The notes under the pieces: model-generated
What the model was told of the DNA's origin: nothing
The model's database searches: none
Seen by the model: the letters and a program-made list of their open reading frames with translations, nothing else
Shown here: in pieces, positions 34,845 to 46,380 of the stretch
Position numbering within the stretch: the stretch's first letter is position 1
Layout of the letters: the number at the start of each line of letters is the position of its first letter
DNA from: Mytilus edulis
Lineage: Eukaryota; Mollusca; Bivalvia; Mytilida; Mytilidae
Length of the DNA stretch: 64,000 nt
Direction of reading: 5' to 3'
Assembly (NCBI RefSeq): GCF_963676685.1
Contig: NC_092350.1
Span: 69,938,502-70,002,501, forward strand
Position numbers and translations under genes: made by a program

Positions 34845-34975
34845 AATGAGACCTGGTATGATTTTAAATGAGACAACTACATGTACAAAAAGTGTATCCA
34901 CGAAATGCCAATGGATAAATGAAAAAGTCTTCAACGGACAATAGATTAATAGAACTATAAATATACGTACTTTCT
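34845..34975 (+). repeat. Dispersed repeat R2 (degenerate)
   Basis: AATGAGACCTGGTATGATTT, AAATGAGACAACTACATG, then GTCTTCAACGGACAATAGAT, in R2 order but strongly diverged. Confidence 0.45.
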
Positions 34976-37385
34976 CACAAAGCCAAAGGTTGAAAAAAAA
35001 CTTAAGTATTTTATGAATTCATTTTGATATTAAAAACTCTTAGATTTCACCACCTTTTAAATATTGACTTGTTTAAAACAATTTTCAAACAGTCTATTTT
35101 TCATCTGAGGTACACATGAAGTTACCCATAATCTTCCAGGGGACGACCATTTGATATTTGTAGTTTCAGAAAGAGTTTAAAAATAAATGACATGTCTGTG
35201 ACGTTGCACTTTGCAAAAATAAATAATCTTTAAATAGGCTGCTTGATAAATGGACCTCTTCAACCACAAATGTTGTGGATATATATAATTAGATTTGCAA
35301 TTTATACATAATTATAAATAGCACTATTAACAGTTTTTTATATAATCATATGAACAAAGAAGAATATTGAAGTTGTCGCGTAAAAAAAAAGAGAACTACA
35401 GTTTAAAAAATATACACCACAGTATTCATTTAAATAATATATATATATATATGCAATGCTATTTTTAAACAAGCTGTAGATGTTGTCAAAACTGTATCAT
35501 CAGTTTATAGCTAATCATGATGATTCAGCCGAGTGTAAAATATATATAAATGACTAAAATTCACTTTTTTTATGTTTTTAATTATTGCACTATAATACAA
35601 CCTACAGCTAATTGAGATAATAACAATCAATTTCTAATATAGACCAATCAAATTTCCCACAATACATTTGTACAACAGGAAACGCGGTTGATAAAATCAG
35701 AAATTATTTTATTTTATTGACGTTATGTATCATTGCAAAAAAAGTTTCATTGCAATAAACAACAATTTAATTAGTTTTTGAATTGAAAAAGAAAAAGAAA
35801 ACATTGATTTTCTTGAAGAATACTCAAATAATTTTGCCCCAGCAAAGACATTGTGATTGCTATGGACGCTTGAAAATTGATCAGCATCGCTTAGTAACAG
35901 CAATTAATGATGGTTCTCTATCATTTTCAATAGCTTTTGTACCTAGATCTAATCGCGATCGGGGTCGCTTGAATGTTTACAACACTGGTTTTCTAACTTA
36001 TAGCTTCAACGTTTTCTTTGATGTTGATGCAGATGTCACTAAACACGTATCAAGATACAGTATAACTGACCATCTAACCACTTAAGTTTTGGATTTTATA
36101 CGTTTTTGAAATGAACCATAACAAAAAATGTGTTTTATCAGAACTCCTTGTCAAGACAGATGCTCATAATGACCAGGAAACAAAATAATTGAAAACATTC
36201 TTTTTTATCCAAATTAATTTTATCCGTTTCTCTAGGGTCACGAAGGTCAATTGAGACTTTTATGTTTGAAAACAACTACTTTAAGCACATGTTGTGACAA
36301 ATTAGTTAATGCAAACAAGATAAAACGAAAGTATATATGCAATTATGATATTTTAAGGTTGAAATGCGAAAACGGTTTGTTGCTGCGCAAATTTAAAATG
36401 TAGAGGAAGAAATACGGTGACTTATACTTGTTAACTTCTACGTCATTTAGTCTCTGATTAAGAGTTGTCTCGATTACAATCAGTATGTGATGGCTGCACT
36501 GGCATGCATCTTATTCAAAAAAGCAATCTTTTTCCACATTAAACAATTGTAAAAGTTCGAAATGACACGCGATTAGCACCAATGCACGACAGCAACCCAG
36601 ATACAACCCGACATCACTAGGTAACCAAGACTGAAAATTATTTTTTACCAGCAATGTTTATGCTAACAGTGGCAGTTCCAGAGGCAAGAGGGTTTGCAAC
36701 CCCCTTTAATATAAGGGAAAAAACTAAAAATTTCATGGTTCTCCCGATTTGTATTATTTGAAAATTTGACAAAAAAAATTCTATAAATATTATCAAATAC
36801 TAATTTATCCGATGCAAAAAAAAATCGCCATCTTCGATGATTCATTTGTCGAAAAGAGGCTGTGTTGTTATCAAGGATATAATTGGATTATCTTAAACCA
36901 ATAGTAATCAAAGACTGAACAAGACACGTGAACCAAAAGTTACATATTGACTCATTTGACTTATATCTTCTTTATGTCGTATTTTTGTTGTATTTATTTA
37001 TGTTTTATTGTACCACAAAATGATTTTTGTAGATCATAAGTAATGCGTAATAGATGTGTATGAATTAAATGACAATTAGTCACTTTTATGATTTCTATAA
37101 CTTATATTAATATATTAAAACATCGTTTCCTTGTATGCTTGTTTACTCGAGCGTCAACTTCTTATATTAAATCATGCATAGGGCAATGATTGAAAAAAAA
37201 CCTGTTGATGACATATTTATTTGTACATAAATGTCTGAATATGCGAAATAGGTGAGCTTTTATAAGATCATTTTGTCATTTGAGACGTTTTTATTTGAGA
37301 TATTATATTTAGTTCCAGATTCAATGACCTTATAAACCAACCAATGCTAATGTGCTTTGCATTATAATTATCATGAATATTAAGT

Positions 37386-37552
37386 GATAATTTTTACACA
37401 ACGTTTAAAAAGCATTGACATTTCATTACTTTTTACACAACGTTTAAAAAAGGCATTGAAATTTCATTACTTTTTCCACAACGTTTAAAAAAAGCATTGA
37501 AATTTCATTACTTTTTACACAACGTTTAAAAATAGCATTGAAATTTCATTAC
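37386..37552 (+). repeat. Minisatellite, about 44-bp unit, four copies
   Basis: The unit runs ACTTTTTACACAACGTTTAA then AAAAGCATTGAAATTTCATT. Copies differ mainly in A-run length and single substitutions. Confidence 0.85.
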
Positions 37553-38114
37553 ATAGCTGAGCTTAAGCTATTAACTGAAGGCAAAACATATAAGATTGCT
37601 GAAAAAGGTTCAATCAGTTTAGGGATAAGATTGTTTTTCGAGGTTCTTTGAATAAATAGTTCCTTCACTGTTTATTAAAATGACGAAAAAGTAGGGAATG
37701 ATATTCATCTTAAAACTCAGGACAGCTATAAAATCAAAATAAATATACTGTTCCCTGGATTATGTATTGAACAAGAGTCAATGTTTTATAAGTAAAATGA
37801 ACAAATGACCAAGTGAAATCACTAAAACAAAAACTCTTTGAATTTTTCTCGAAAAAAGTCTAAACGGCAAAAACATCCTGCATATACATGTAATACCCAG
37901 ATAATAATTTGTTTGAAATAGCATTTTCAAACTTCATGTATGCAGCTGATTTAGAGGTTGTTTGAAAAGCACGAAACATGATGATATACGGCTTCTTTTT
38001 TTTCGTAGATAAATTGCCTCGGTGGTTCCGGGCCGTAGTTTCGTGGTAGCGTACTCGCCTTTGCTGTCTATTTTTGCAATGAAGATATTAAAAAAGGGTT
38101 ATCGTTTCGAATTA

Positions 38115-38260
38115 GCTGTGCTGCATTTGTTTGAACTAACATGTGCTGCACTCGTTTCGACTAACATGTGCTGTACTTGTTTCGACTTACATGTGCTACA
38201 ATTGTTTTGGCTTACATATGAATGTGCTGCAATTGTTTGGACTAACACGTACTTCAATGC
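38115..38260 (+). repeat. Minisatellite, about 31-bp unit, five copies
   Basis: The unit is GTGCTGCACTCGTTTCGACT followed by AACAT, with variants. The 106-codon frame 38022-38342 and the opposite 62-codon frame result from this repeat. It lies 240 bp upstream of the cysteine-rich receptor exon. Confidence 0.8.
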
Positions 38261-38498
38261 ATTGGAAGAGATGGCGTATACATACATTTATTGTTGTTCT
38301 GTTTACTTATCTGAAATAGAAAATACACGAAAATCTTTGTAAACGATGTGTTTCATTTTTAGCCTTGATAGCAAAAAAGGCAAATTAAAGAGTGAACGAT
38401 TGATTGATATCTATGATTTGGATATAAAAAAAAATTACTAGTATGTACATATATCATAATTATATGCATTAAAAATGGAACTAATTTTCTTTCCACAG

Positions 38499-39381
38499 AT
38501 GTACAGTGAAGTCTGGACTTCAAACTTTCCTGAAGTGTGCCGAAAATGTAAAGCAGGATTTTATGTCAAAGATATATGTGATCGCGGGGACAATAATACC
38601 CATGATACAGTATGTGCAGAGTGTGTATCCGGGCATTTTATGTCACAAAATGACCATTTAAATACAGATTGTACTGTTTGTTCCGTCTGTGCGCCTGGAC
38701 ATTATTCAGACGCTCCATGTTCCATTATAAGTGATACAAAATGTCAGTCATGTGATATTGAAGCTGACACCGAAAGTTTTACGACATCTTGTTCAAAAGT
38801 CCCCCTGGCAAATTTAAATATAAATGGGGACGGTGTTAAGTTAGATAGCTTAGAAGAACCCGGATCTGGTTCTGACGAATCTTCTGAGGTTTTGCCTCAA
38901 AATGTCAGTATCATAAACGCTGAATTGATTGCTTCCGAAAATGAAACGGAAGGGAGTGGTGAGGTTGTTTTAGATATTCCTACTTCGAATCAAATAGTTC
39001 TTGAAGGAAAACCACCATCATCTCACAATGTGTCAGATGAGGATTTGATACCAGTTTCAGTCAACCCCACAACGATTCAAAAGATAACAACAGGAAAACC
39101 ACCATCATTTAAAAATGCGACTGAACCTTCAACTTCGACTACAGCAAAACCTACAACAGGAAAACCACCATCATTTAAAAATGCGACTGAACCTTCAACT
39201 ACGACTACAGTAAAACCTACAAGTGCGCCGGTTACAACAACAACAGAAAAGGAAAAAGAATTAGATTTTGGTGTTGGTATTAAAATTACAGAAGCCAAAG
39301 GAGATGAAACGAATAAAGAAGATAATGAAGAAAATGTTTACGTCCCTATCCAACTTGACCAACCAACAACAAATCCCAAAG
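38499..39381 (+). CDS. TNF receptor superfamily-like protein, ectodomain exon
   Basis: This exon starts after TTTCCACAG in phase 0 and ends at AAAG|GTATAC in phase 1. It encodes the extracellular part of a type I receptor. The first 86 residues are cysteine-rich: C14, C17, C27 and C39 complete a domain whose first half is not in the exon, then C42, C58, C61, C64, C74, C82 and C85 make one more domain in the CxxC...DTxCxxC style of TNF receptors (VCRKCKAGFYVKDIC; HDTVCAECVSGHF; DCTVCSVCAPGHYSDAPC). A Ser/Thr/Pro- and acid-rich stalk of about 200 residues follows, with six N-glycosylation sequons (NNT, NVS, NET, NVS, NAT, NAT) and acidic SG sites. In the stalk GKPPSFKNATEPST occurs twice with a 66-bp period, and GKPPSSHNVS is a third, older copy. 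A ligand cannot be named. The frame past 39381 is intron. Confidence 0.85.
39087..39218 (+). repeat. 66-bp in-frame coding repeat in the receptor stalk
   Basis: Two copies begin at 39087 and 39153 (ACAACAGGAAAACCACCATC), almost identical over 66 bp (22 codons), which points to recent duplication. It lengthens a glycosylated stalk without changing frame. Confidence 0.9.
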
Positions 39382-39559
39382 GTATACAAATGTTTTGTCG
39401 ATTTCTAAGAGTTATCTTTGTCCGTCCTTACTTCTATCAGTTCTCACGTCCGTCCTTACTTCTATCAGTTCTCACGTCCAACAATTGCTTTCCGTTCTCG
39501 AACTTTAGCTTGCTTCAACCAAATGTAATGAAACGTATACAAAATGCTTAAAACATCAA

Positions 39560-39817
39560 AACACACTTACTTACTTACTTATTGCCCGGTATGCCATCGG
39601 CATGTAGGGCAGCAACAAAGGTTCTCCATTTCTGTCTGTCTTTGGCCATCTTTTCTACTGTTCCCCATGTATTATTCATGGTCTTCAGTTCTCCTTCTAC
39701 AGTACGTCTCCATGTGTTCTTTGGTCTACTTCGCTTACGCCTTCCTTCTGGAGTCCAATGTAGAGCTGTTCTAGTGATGGAATTTCTATCTCTTCTGATG
39801 ACATACCACATCATATA
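39560..39817 (-). mobile_element. 5'-truncated LINE with (TAAG)n tail
   Basis: On the minus strand an open frame of 79 codons ends in a tail of TAAGTAAGTAAGTAAG (39563-39580 on the plus strand). The short tandem tail and the coding end are consistent with an RTE-like non-LTR element. It sits in the intron 180 bp after the ectodomain exon, antisense to the gene. Confidence 0.75.
39575..39814 (-). pseudogene. Non-LTR retrotransposon reverse transcriptase C-terminal fragment
   Basis: The 79 residues include TRTALHWTPEGRRKRSRPKN, TWRRTVEGELKTMNNTWGT, and VEKMAKDRQKWRTFVAALHA, a C-terminal signature found in many invertebrate endonuclease/reverse transcriptase polyproteins. Nothing of the catalytic domains is present, so it is a 5'-truncated copy. 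The fragment is still open, which suggests a fairly recent insertion. Overlapping plus-strand frames are shadows. Confidence 0.8.
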
Positions 39818-40499
39818 TAAATTGCGTTACTTTTACCGTTGTTAAGTAATGCCCCCTTGTAACGTATTGCAAGCTGGAGTATCATCTGTGTCACACGGAC
39901 ACACTCTCTATTTATCTTTAATCTTTTGAAGGTTCGAAAGGTGAATATTATATAGTCTAAAGAGTATTTTTTTCTCATTTTTCCCCCTTCAAATGTATGT
40001 GTTTTCTTTCTACGCTACGTTGCTGTTCCTTAATGGAGAAGTGTATTTATTTTTTATCTTTTGGTAAATCGCGACTCCTTGGGTTTTTGTGTATGTATAT
40101 TGTGTCACTTGTCGGGTCGACAAAAAGGGGGTATATATTCGCCTATGGAAACGCCTTGCTTCTACTGGTAACCTACCCTATACATTGACAAATGTCGTTG
40201 GTAAATTTAATTAGTATGATTGATTTAAACTACGAACACCGCAAACACTTTATAATATATTGTCATTCATTTTTATCAGGAAATAATTATCATTTCTTTG
40301 ACAGTCTTCAAATAGTCTTTCAAGCGATAAAAATTTATGAATTTCCTATTCACTTCAAAAGAAATCCAAATTCAGGACGACTTAATTTCACCAAAGATAT
40401 ATAGTAATAAAACGTATTAGACGATGTTATTGTGATAACGTAAAAAAGAAGATCAATTGTTTATTTGAGAATTAAAGACTTTGGTACCAATTTAATATT

Positions 40500-41085
40500 G
40501 TTTGCCAAAGGGAAACAACTCTAATGTAGAATAACATTTTTTTTGCAAAGGGAAACAACTCTAATGTAGAATAACATTTTTTTTGGCAAAGGGAAACAAC
40601 TCTAATGTAGAATAACATTTTTTGAGCAAAGGGAAACAACTCTAATGTAGAATAACATTTTTTTTGGCAAAGGGAAACAACTCTAATGTAGAATAACATT
40701 TTTTTGGCAAAGGGAAACAACTCTAATGTAGAATAACATTTTTTTTGGCAAAGGGAAACAACTCTAATGTAGAATAACATTTTTTTGGCAAAGGGAAACA
40801 ACTCTAATGTAGAATAAGTGATTTTTTGGCAAAGGGAAACCACTCTAATGCAGAATTTCTGTGGGTTTTTTTGGCAAAGGGAAACAAGTCTTTGTAAAAT
40901 AAGTAGTGTTTCGCAAAGGAAAACATCTCTAATGTACAATAAATATCTGATTTTTGGCAAAGGGAAACAACTTTTATGTAGAATAAGTTATTTTTAGCAA
41001 AGGGAAACAACTCTATTATAGAATAACTGACTGTTGGCTAAGGGAAATAACTCCAATGTAGAATAACTGATTGTTTGCGAAGGGT
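40500..41085 (+). repeat. Intronic minisatellite, about 41-43-bp unit, 14 copies
   Basis: The unit is TTGGCAAAGGGAAACAACTC followed by TAATGTAGAATAACATTTTT. The first eight copies are almost identical apart from T-run length; those after 40830 are diverged. The 162-codon minus-strand frame (alternating LELFPFAKKMLFYIRVVSLC) is purely a product of the repeat. AAGGGAAACAACTC is a word I recall as common in molluscan repeats. Confidence 0.9.
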
Positions 41086-42581
41086 ATAATGGATAAAAAG
41101 TATAAAGAAAATAGAAAAATGGGTTAAAATTAAATGAAGTACACCCCCAATGGCCCATCAAGACCCTCATTTATATATTTCCCAGCTATCAGACATACAA
41201 TTGACACCTTAATTAGAATGTTCACGACACGAATCGTTCATAAAGGTTAAATAAAAAGATAATGACATAGTAAGTACAAGCAAACTGAACCGAAGTCGAA
41301 TATTTTAGACCCATTGACATATATTCCTACTCATAGCTATATTATGTGTGTGAAAACGCAACCCGTTAATATATTTGATTTTTATGATTAAAAAAAAGCT
41401 CCTACCAGGGTTTAGTCTCCATATGCCTTTATTTAGAAAGAGACCCAATATTTACGACAGCCAAACACCCATCCCTTACGGTTATCAAATAATATGTATC
41501 AACCCGCATCATTCACCGATTTGGTCTTGAAAACCCATACTGTTTCATTTCCATGTATTGTCTTCTTCTTTTTTTCATGAGGTATTCGCAATTTAATAAT
41601 CCATTTAAGCCCCCAAAAAATGAAGGCATTGCCAACATTACCGAGAAACAAATAAGAACTAGCTTTTGTTCCTTTATAATAATTTTAAGATGGCGTGATA
41701 TCGTATGAACTCAAGCTTCACATAACTTCAAAAGCTGATTGGTTCATTTGTATTTCATATGACCGTTATAAACCAATCACGACGTGTAGAAAATATTACC
41801 CAGAACCCATAGTATAAAATAGTGAATAACCAACGAACCTGTATATCTCATTATGTAACCACAAAGAACTTGCCATTCCTTCTAAATATGAATGAAATAT
41901 TTGCCACTGGATGGCAAGCAAACCTGGATCGAATTGTTGACAACTTATCAGTTTCACTTAATAACATTTAAAAAGAAGAATTATGAACGTAGAAATGAAA
42001 ATACCATAAATTTACTTTAAATGAATAACTTGTGTTGTTTTATATAAGGCAAACAAACTAAAATGAGTGATGGCATTCATTTGATATTATAACTTATAAA
42101 AAAATCGAAGCTTTTAATTTACGTAATTTTAAATAATTTGAGATAGACAAAAAAAAGAACGTTTTGAACCCCATTCCCTAAACATATCCATGCAATGCAT
42201 CAAATTTAGTTAATTTCCATTATCAAATTAAAAGAAATCTACAAGGAATTACATTTCAATCAACCAAAAATGCACAATGTCAGTTTATTCGCTATATTAT
42301 TATTTCACACAGAAAAATATTGATACTGATAAAATAAATACTAAAACTCGTTGTTTGAAGAAAAAAAACCAGATAATGACTTTTTTATCATGTTCAACGT
42401 GATTTAGTATTACTATCATATTGATATGAAAATTTGAGGAAATTTGTGATATGATCTCTTGTTTATCAATTGAAATTGTTCTGTAAACAATCTTCAGGGT
42501 TACAGTACAGTTGTTGTAAACTGTATAGTACAATTTTAGTATCGGAGCGGAATAATAAGGATTTGTTGGGTTTTTTTTCAG

Positions 42582-42634
42582 ACGAAAACAAAACACCTTC
42601 GAGGTCAGCTATATCGAAACAAAAATCAGCTATG
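42582..42634 (+). CDS. TNFR-like receptor, small juxtamembrane exon
   Basis: A 53-bp exon between TTTTTTTTCAG and GTAAGT. It enters in phase 1 (completing GAC with the last G of the previous exon) and leaves in phase 0. It encodes DENKTPSRSAISKQKSAM, a polar segment with one further NKT glycosylation sequon. Support comes from the two good splice signals and the exact phase match with both neighbours; there is no domain in it. It could be an alternatively used exon only if an acceptor of matching phase existed, because skipping it shifts the frame. Confidence 0.7.
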
Positions 42635-43106
42635 GTAAGTTTTTTTTAAACTTTACTTTTTCAGCACAAACTGAAATAATAGCAACAGTTACATGTACAT
42701 ACTATATAAGTAAACTTTTGCAATCATGTGTAACAATTCATTCCCAAATATCTGTATGTCATAATCTGGATCTTACGAAAGCAAACACCGAGGGTTAGTA
42801 TTACAACCCCTGCATAAAGAAACAATAAAGTGTACAAACACTTATTATGAATCATATCGTGCGAACCTACAGGTTGTATCCATTGACAAATACAAAAGCA
42901 TATTTTTTATGTAATAAATTATTAAAATTCAGAACGTATAGCTTCAACATTTGGATTCCTTGACACCAGAAATCCATGTCTCTTCATATGTTTGCCATAA
43001 ATAAAGCAGAAAAGCCATAGAGACGGAATTTTTTACTTCCGACTGAGATTAATAAATTTCCAAAAGAGCATTTTACATTTATAATAACTGCCATCTTTAA
43101 TTTCAG

Positions 43107-43241
43107 ACTGATGACAGTGATAAAGTGTCAATTGGAATTGTAATTGCAGTAGCCATTATTGCCGCCATTGTTTTCTTTGTTATTGGTTTTATTGCCAGTA
43201 AATACTGTAGGAGGAGACGGCAGTCGATGAAACTGATGACT
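43107..43241 (+). CDS. TNFR-like receptor, transmembrane exon
   Basis: A 135-bp exon (45 codons, phase 0 at both ends) between TTTAATTTCAG and GTAAGT. It starts TDDSDKVS, runs into an uninterrupted hydrophobic stretch of about 22 residues (starting IGIVIAVAIIAAIVFF), and then has the basic stop-transfer sequence KYCRRRRQSMKLMT. This orients the protein as type I: cysteine-rich domains outside, tail in the cytosol. Because the exon is symmetric, skipping it would keep the frame and give a soluble receptor form; this is inference, no transcript evidence is available. Confidence 0.85.
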
Positions 43242-46045
43242 GTAAGTTTTCTCTATTGTCACGCATCTTTGGTTACATAATTGTGTTTACAATTGATTGT
43301 CAAATGGATCTACACAAAAATAAATCATCTGTTCGCCGTTTTAGAGCGTAAAGGATAATGGGCAAAATATATTTTTTGCACACAAAAAAATAAGATGAAA
43401 ATGGCAGGCGATAGGTATAATATTGTTTGCGTGTCATTTTTTTTAGGACATTCAAAGCTTTTGAAAATATTACCCATAATGCTTCAAAACTTATGATATC
43501 GATAATAAAAAAGGACGCCCGATTTACATCGGCTTTCAATAGTTATATCTTTAGAACCAGATTTCGAATGTAATCTTTTATGTTTCAACTTTTTTCATTG
43601 GCTAAAATTGACCGTCAAATCCACAGTTGACATGCTACGAGTCTCAAGTCAATTGCATTTGCTACCATGCATCAAATCGGCAATTGACGGGGGCGCTAAC
43701 ACTTTTATTCCTTAAACTATATGATCACTGAAACCAAGGAGGTTATATGACCTCCTTGCTGAAACCAAACCAAACTCGGCTAGTAAACAAGGACATAGAT
43801 GTTTAACATTTGATTGATCTTCAGGAAATCAAAACTGAAAAATAAACAAAAAACTTCTTGATGCACTTTGTCAAATTGACAATAAATGCATTTACTTGAC
43901 ATTTAGCCCTGCATACTAAGAATATTTTTTTTTTTGCAAATTAAAAATATTTATAAAAAAAACAAAAAAAAAACAAGAAATATAAATTTGTTATTTCCTC
44001 AACATTCATATGCAAATGTATGCCACACAATCAGTTTCATCGTAAAAGTTTCATCGTAAACAAGTTCCAAGAAGTAACATGTATCAACTATAAATGATTC
44101 GTTAGACTTATACCTTTACCATGAATGCTTAGAACTAAAACATTGGTCAGTCTGTTACCCTCATTTCATACTTAAAATCCTGACAACCCTCACTGTGTCA
44201 TAACGTATGGCTTTATACGAGGGTGTGGACGGGGTTTGTCTAAAACTGAGAATGATAGACACAAACTACAGAATAAAGACATTAAAGGGCAAAATAGAGA
44301 AAATAGAGAAAAATAAGCCAAAACAAAACAATCAAGAATAATGCTGAAAATCAATGAGTACAGAAATTAAGGAACCCCCCTCCATACCCTCTCATACTGA
44401 AATAAAATAATGAGTTAACAATTTAATGCGTTGTATCCAGTTTTAATACAAGAGCGTAATATACATGTATATAGTTTAAACATATGTGAAGCTGTTATGT
44501 ATTGTGGAAACTGAACTTTGAGCAGTCCGACATCATCATTTTCCAAATATAATTAAATTTCACCTTCAGTGAAATGTCGCGTCGTTCGTACAATTGTACA
44601 TTGTTCGCTGTGTTGATGGATGGTCCTAATTACGGAATTGGCAGCTATATATTTCAGTGAGTTCTGTCTAAAACAGGAATCTTTATTGACACTTTGGAAA
44701 TAATCGAAATGCATTTGTCATAATATATAAAAGTGTTGACATTGGCGGTTCTTGGAATGAATCAGAAGACAGGCCAAACGTTTTTCAATAAATAAATGAG
44801 TCAGAAATTATTTCACCCCTCATCCCCCTTCTAAATAGAAAGTCATTATAGTATGGTGTAACCTCCTGTAAGTTGGTCATTGTATGATCAAGTGCGGTAA
44901 AAACACCATGCAATGTTTATTCTCTTCAAGAGGTTTGACATGAAAGTTATTTTCGGAATTAACGGAAAACTCCGTCAGGTGACATATATAGTATTATTTA
45001 TGAGTACCCCTTTGATAGTCATGAGTGTACAAATAGAGAAAACTTTGTGTTATCTAGCTGATGAAGTTCAATTATCATGTGATGAGAATTATAAATCTAA
45101 TAATAATAAATATTATATAAAGATATAAAAAAAATTATTTGTCTCGGCTACGACTCGGTACCTAAAAAAAGAAGTGTCGATCCTTTAACTGAAATATTTT
45201 ATTTAGACACCAACTTTGTGTGGAACCCATTCGTTACTGGTATTGAGATGGTCTTTATTATTAGATATTAATTCACCGAAAATGGCGAAAAGTTTAAGGC
45301 GTTTAAGTTGAAAATGCGACTACAAATATAATAAAGCAAACGGTGGTACAAATGTAGTAAATGTATACTATCAAGTACAGGAATATTGTAATACTATCAT
45401 TAATATCATAAAGTTTCCAAATCTACTATAAATACATGTATTATGCCTAAACAAACATTAACGATATTAAAACTGTAAACTTGCATGTAAAAAGACTTGT
45501 AAATTAGCACTTCTCCGACATTGTGTGCCAAATTCGTTATAACTGCACTTCCGAATCTAGTTTTAAAACATACAGACGACTTTGTAGAAAACACTTTTTC
45601 ACCCTTATGCAAACAGAGATGAATTAAAATGTTCATGTAATTTATTGCAACTTGTGATGTAATCTCATACAAACAAATGTTTAACTTCTTTGGTAACCAG
45701 ATTATTCCGACATATTAATGTAAATTACGAGACTGGAAACCTTGTCTGACCTTCGTCTGCTAGGTTCTTTTCAAGGTCAGAGAAAATATTAGCACTAGAA
45801 AGTAATTTATAATATGCTCTGATTTTAACAACCGAAGTCTTTTAAAGTCCCTGACTTAATTTATACTTAATGTTTTACAAGGATCGAATTGGGTATTCGC
45901 ATAAGATAAATCCTTCGTTTTTAAATTCTATCGGAATGAACCTGCAGTTTGACAGAGGTGCATTTTATATGAAACGGATGCAGTGTCAGACTGAGCATCA
46001 TGCCTTGAAAACGTGCGATTTGTCAAAAGCGTTTACAACCTCCAC

Positions 46046-46380
46046 TGAAAAAAATACCTAGTTATCTCTACTAGGTAAATTAGTAAACGTATACTGTCTA
46101 TGATAACACTAGACCAGAAGTATATTTACTATCCTACCTAGTAATAATACTAAAGGCCTCCAAATTAAATGTACTAGGCTGCTTAGTAATTACACCATGA
46201 GTCCCTGGTAGTTTTGCTAGACTGCTTGGTGACTTTACTATTCTGAATAAGTATTATAACTACCTTTTAGTAACATAGTTATGTCCTACTAGTGGCAATT
46301 ACATGGTAAAACTAGTGATTCTACTAGCTTTAAGTAGTTCTACACACATTTCCTAGTATAGGAATATCTCCTTCAGCTAG
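46046..46380. repeat. TACTAG-rich stretch, possible MITE
   Basis: About fifteen CTAGT/ACTAG words lie within 330 bp, after CCTCCACTGAAAAAAATACC, which looks like a transposon end. No matching right end was found, so the boundary and class are open. Confidence 0.4.

Larger units (their letters stand above)
17593..38498 (+). other. Putative first intron (20.9 kb)
   Basis: It is bounded by GTAAGT and by a polypyrimidine tract with TTTCCACAG. The interval is filled with dispersed repeats, hairpins and AT-rich sequence. I found no exon in it by eye. Stretches without any assigned feature include 18650-21767, 24140-26490, 29690-32110 and 34440-37385; the open frames there (60-100 codons) show no domain. 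Confidence 0.4.
39382..42581 (+). other. Receptor intron between ectodomain and juxtamembrane exons
   Basis: Donor GTATAC at 39382 and acceptor GGGTTTTTTTTCAG at 42581. It contains a tandem 24-bp duplication (about 39422-39472), a LINE fragment, and a large minisatellite. 41086-42581 holds an A-rich repeat and otherwise nothing recognised. Confidence 0.75.

Noticed and set aside
35783..36085. 100-codon open frame on plus
   Set aside because: No domain, no signal peptide, no splice or repeat context; length is within chance expectation for this window.
39382..39551. Continuation of the ectodomain frame to a stop at 39551
   Set aside because: A good donor lies at 39382, composition changes to pyrimidine-rich repeats beyond it, and downstream exons match the splice phase.
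40472..40960. 162-codon open frame on the minus strand
   Set aside because: It is entirely within the 41-43-bp minisatellite and its protein is two alternating repeat translations.
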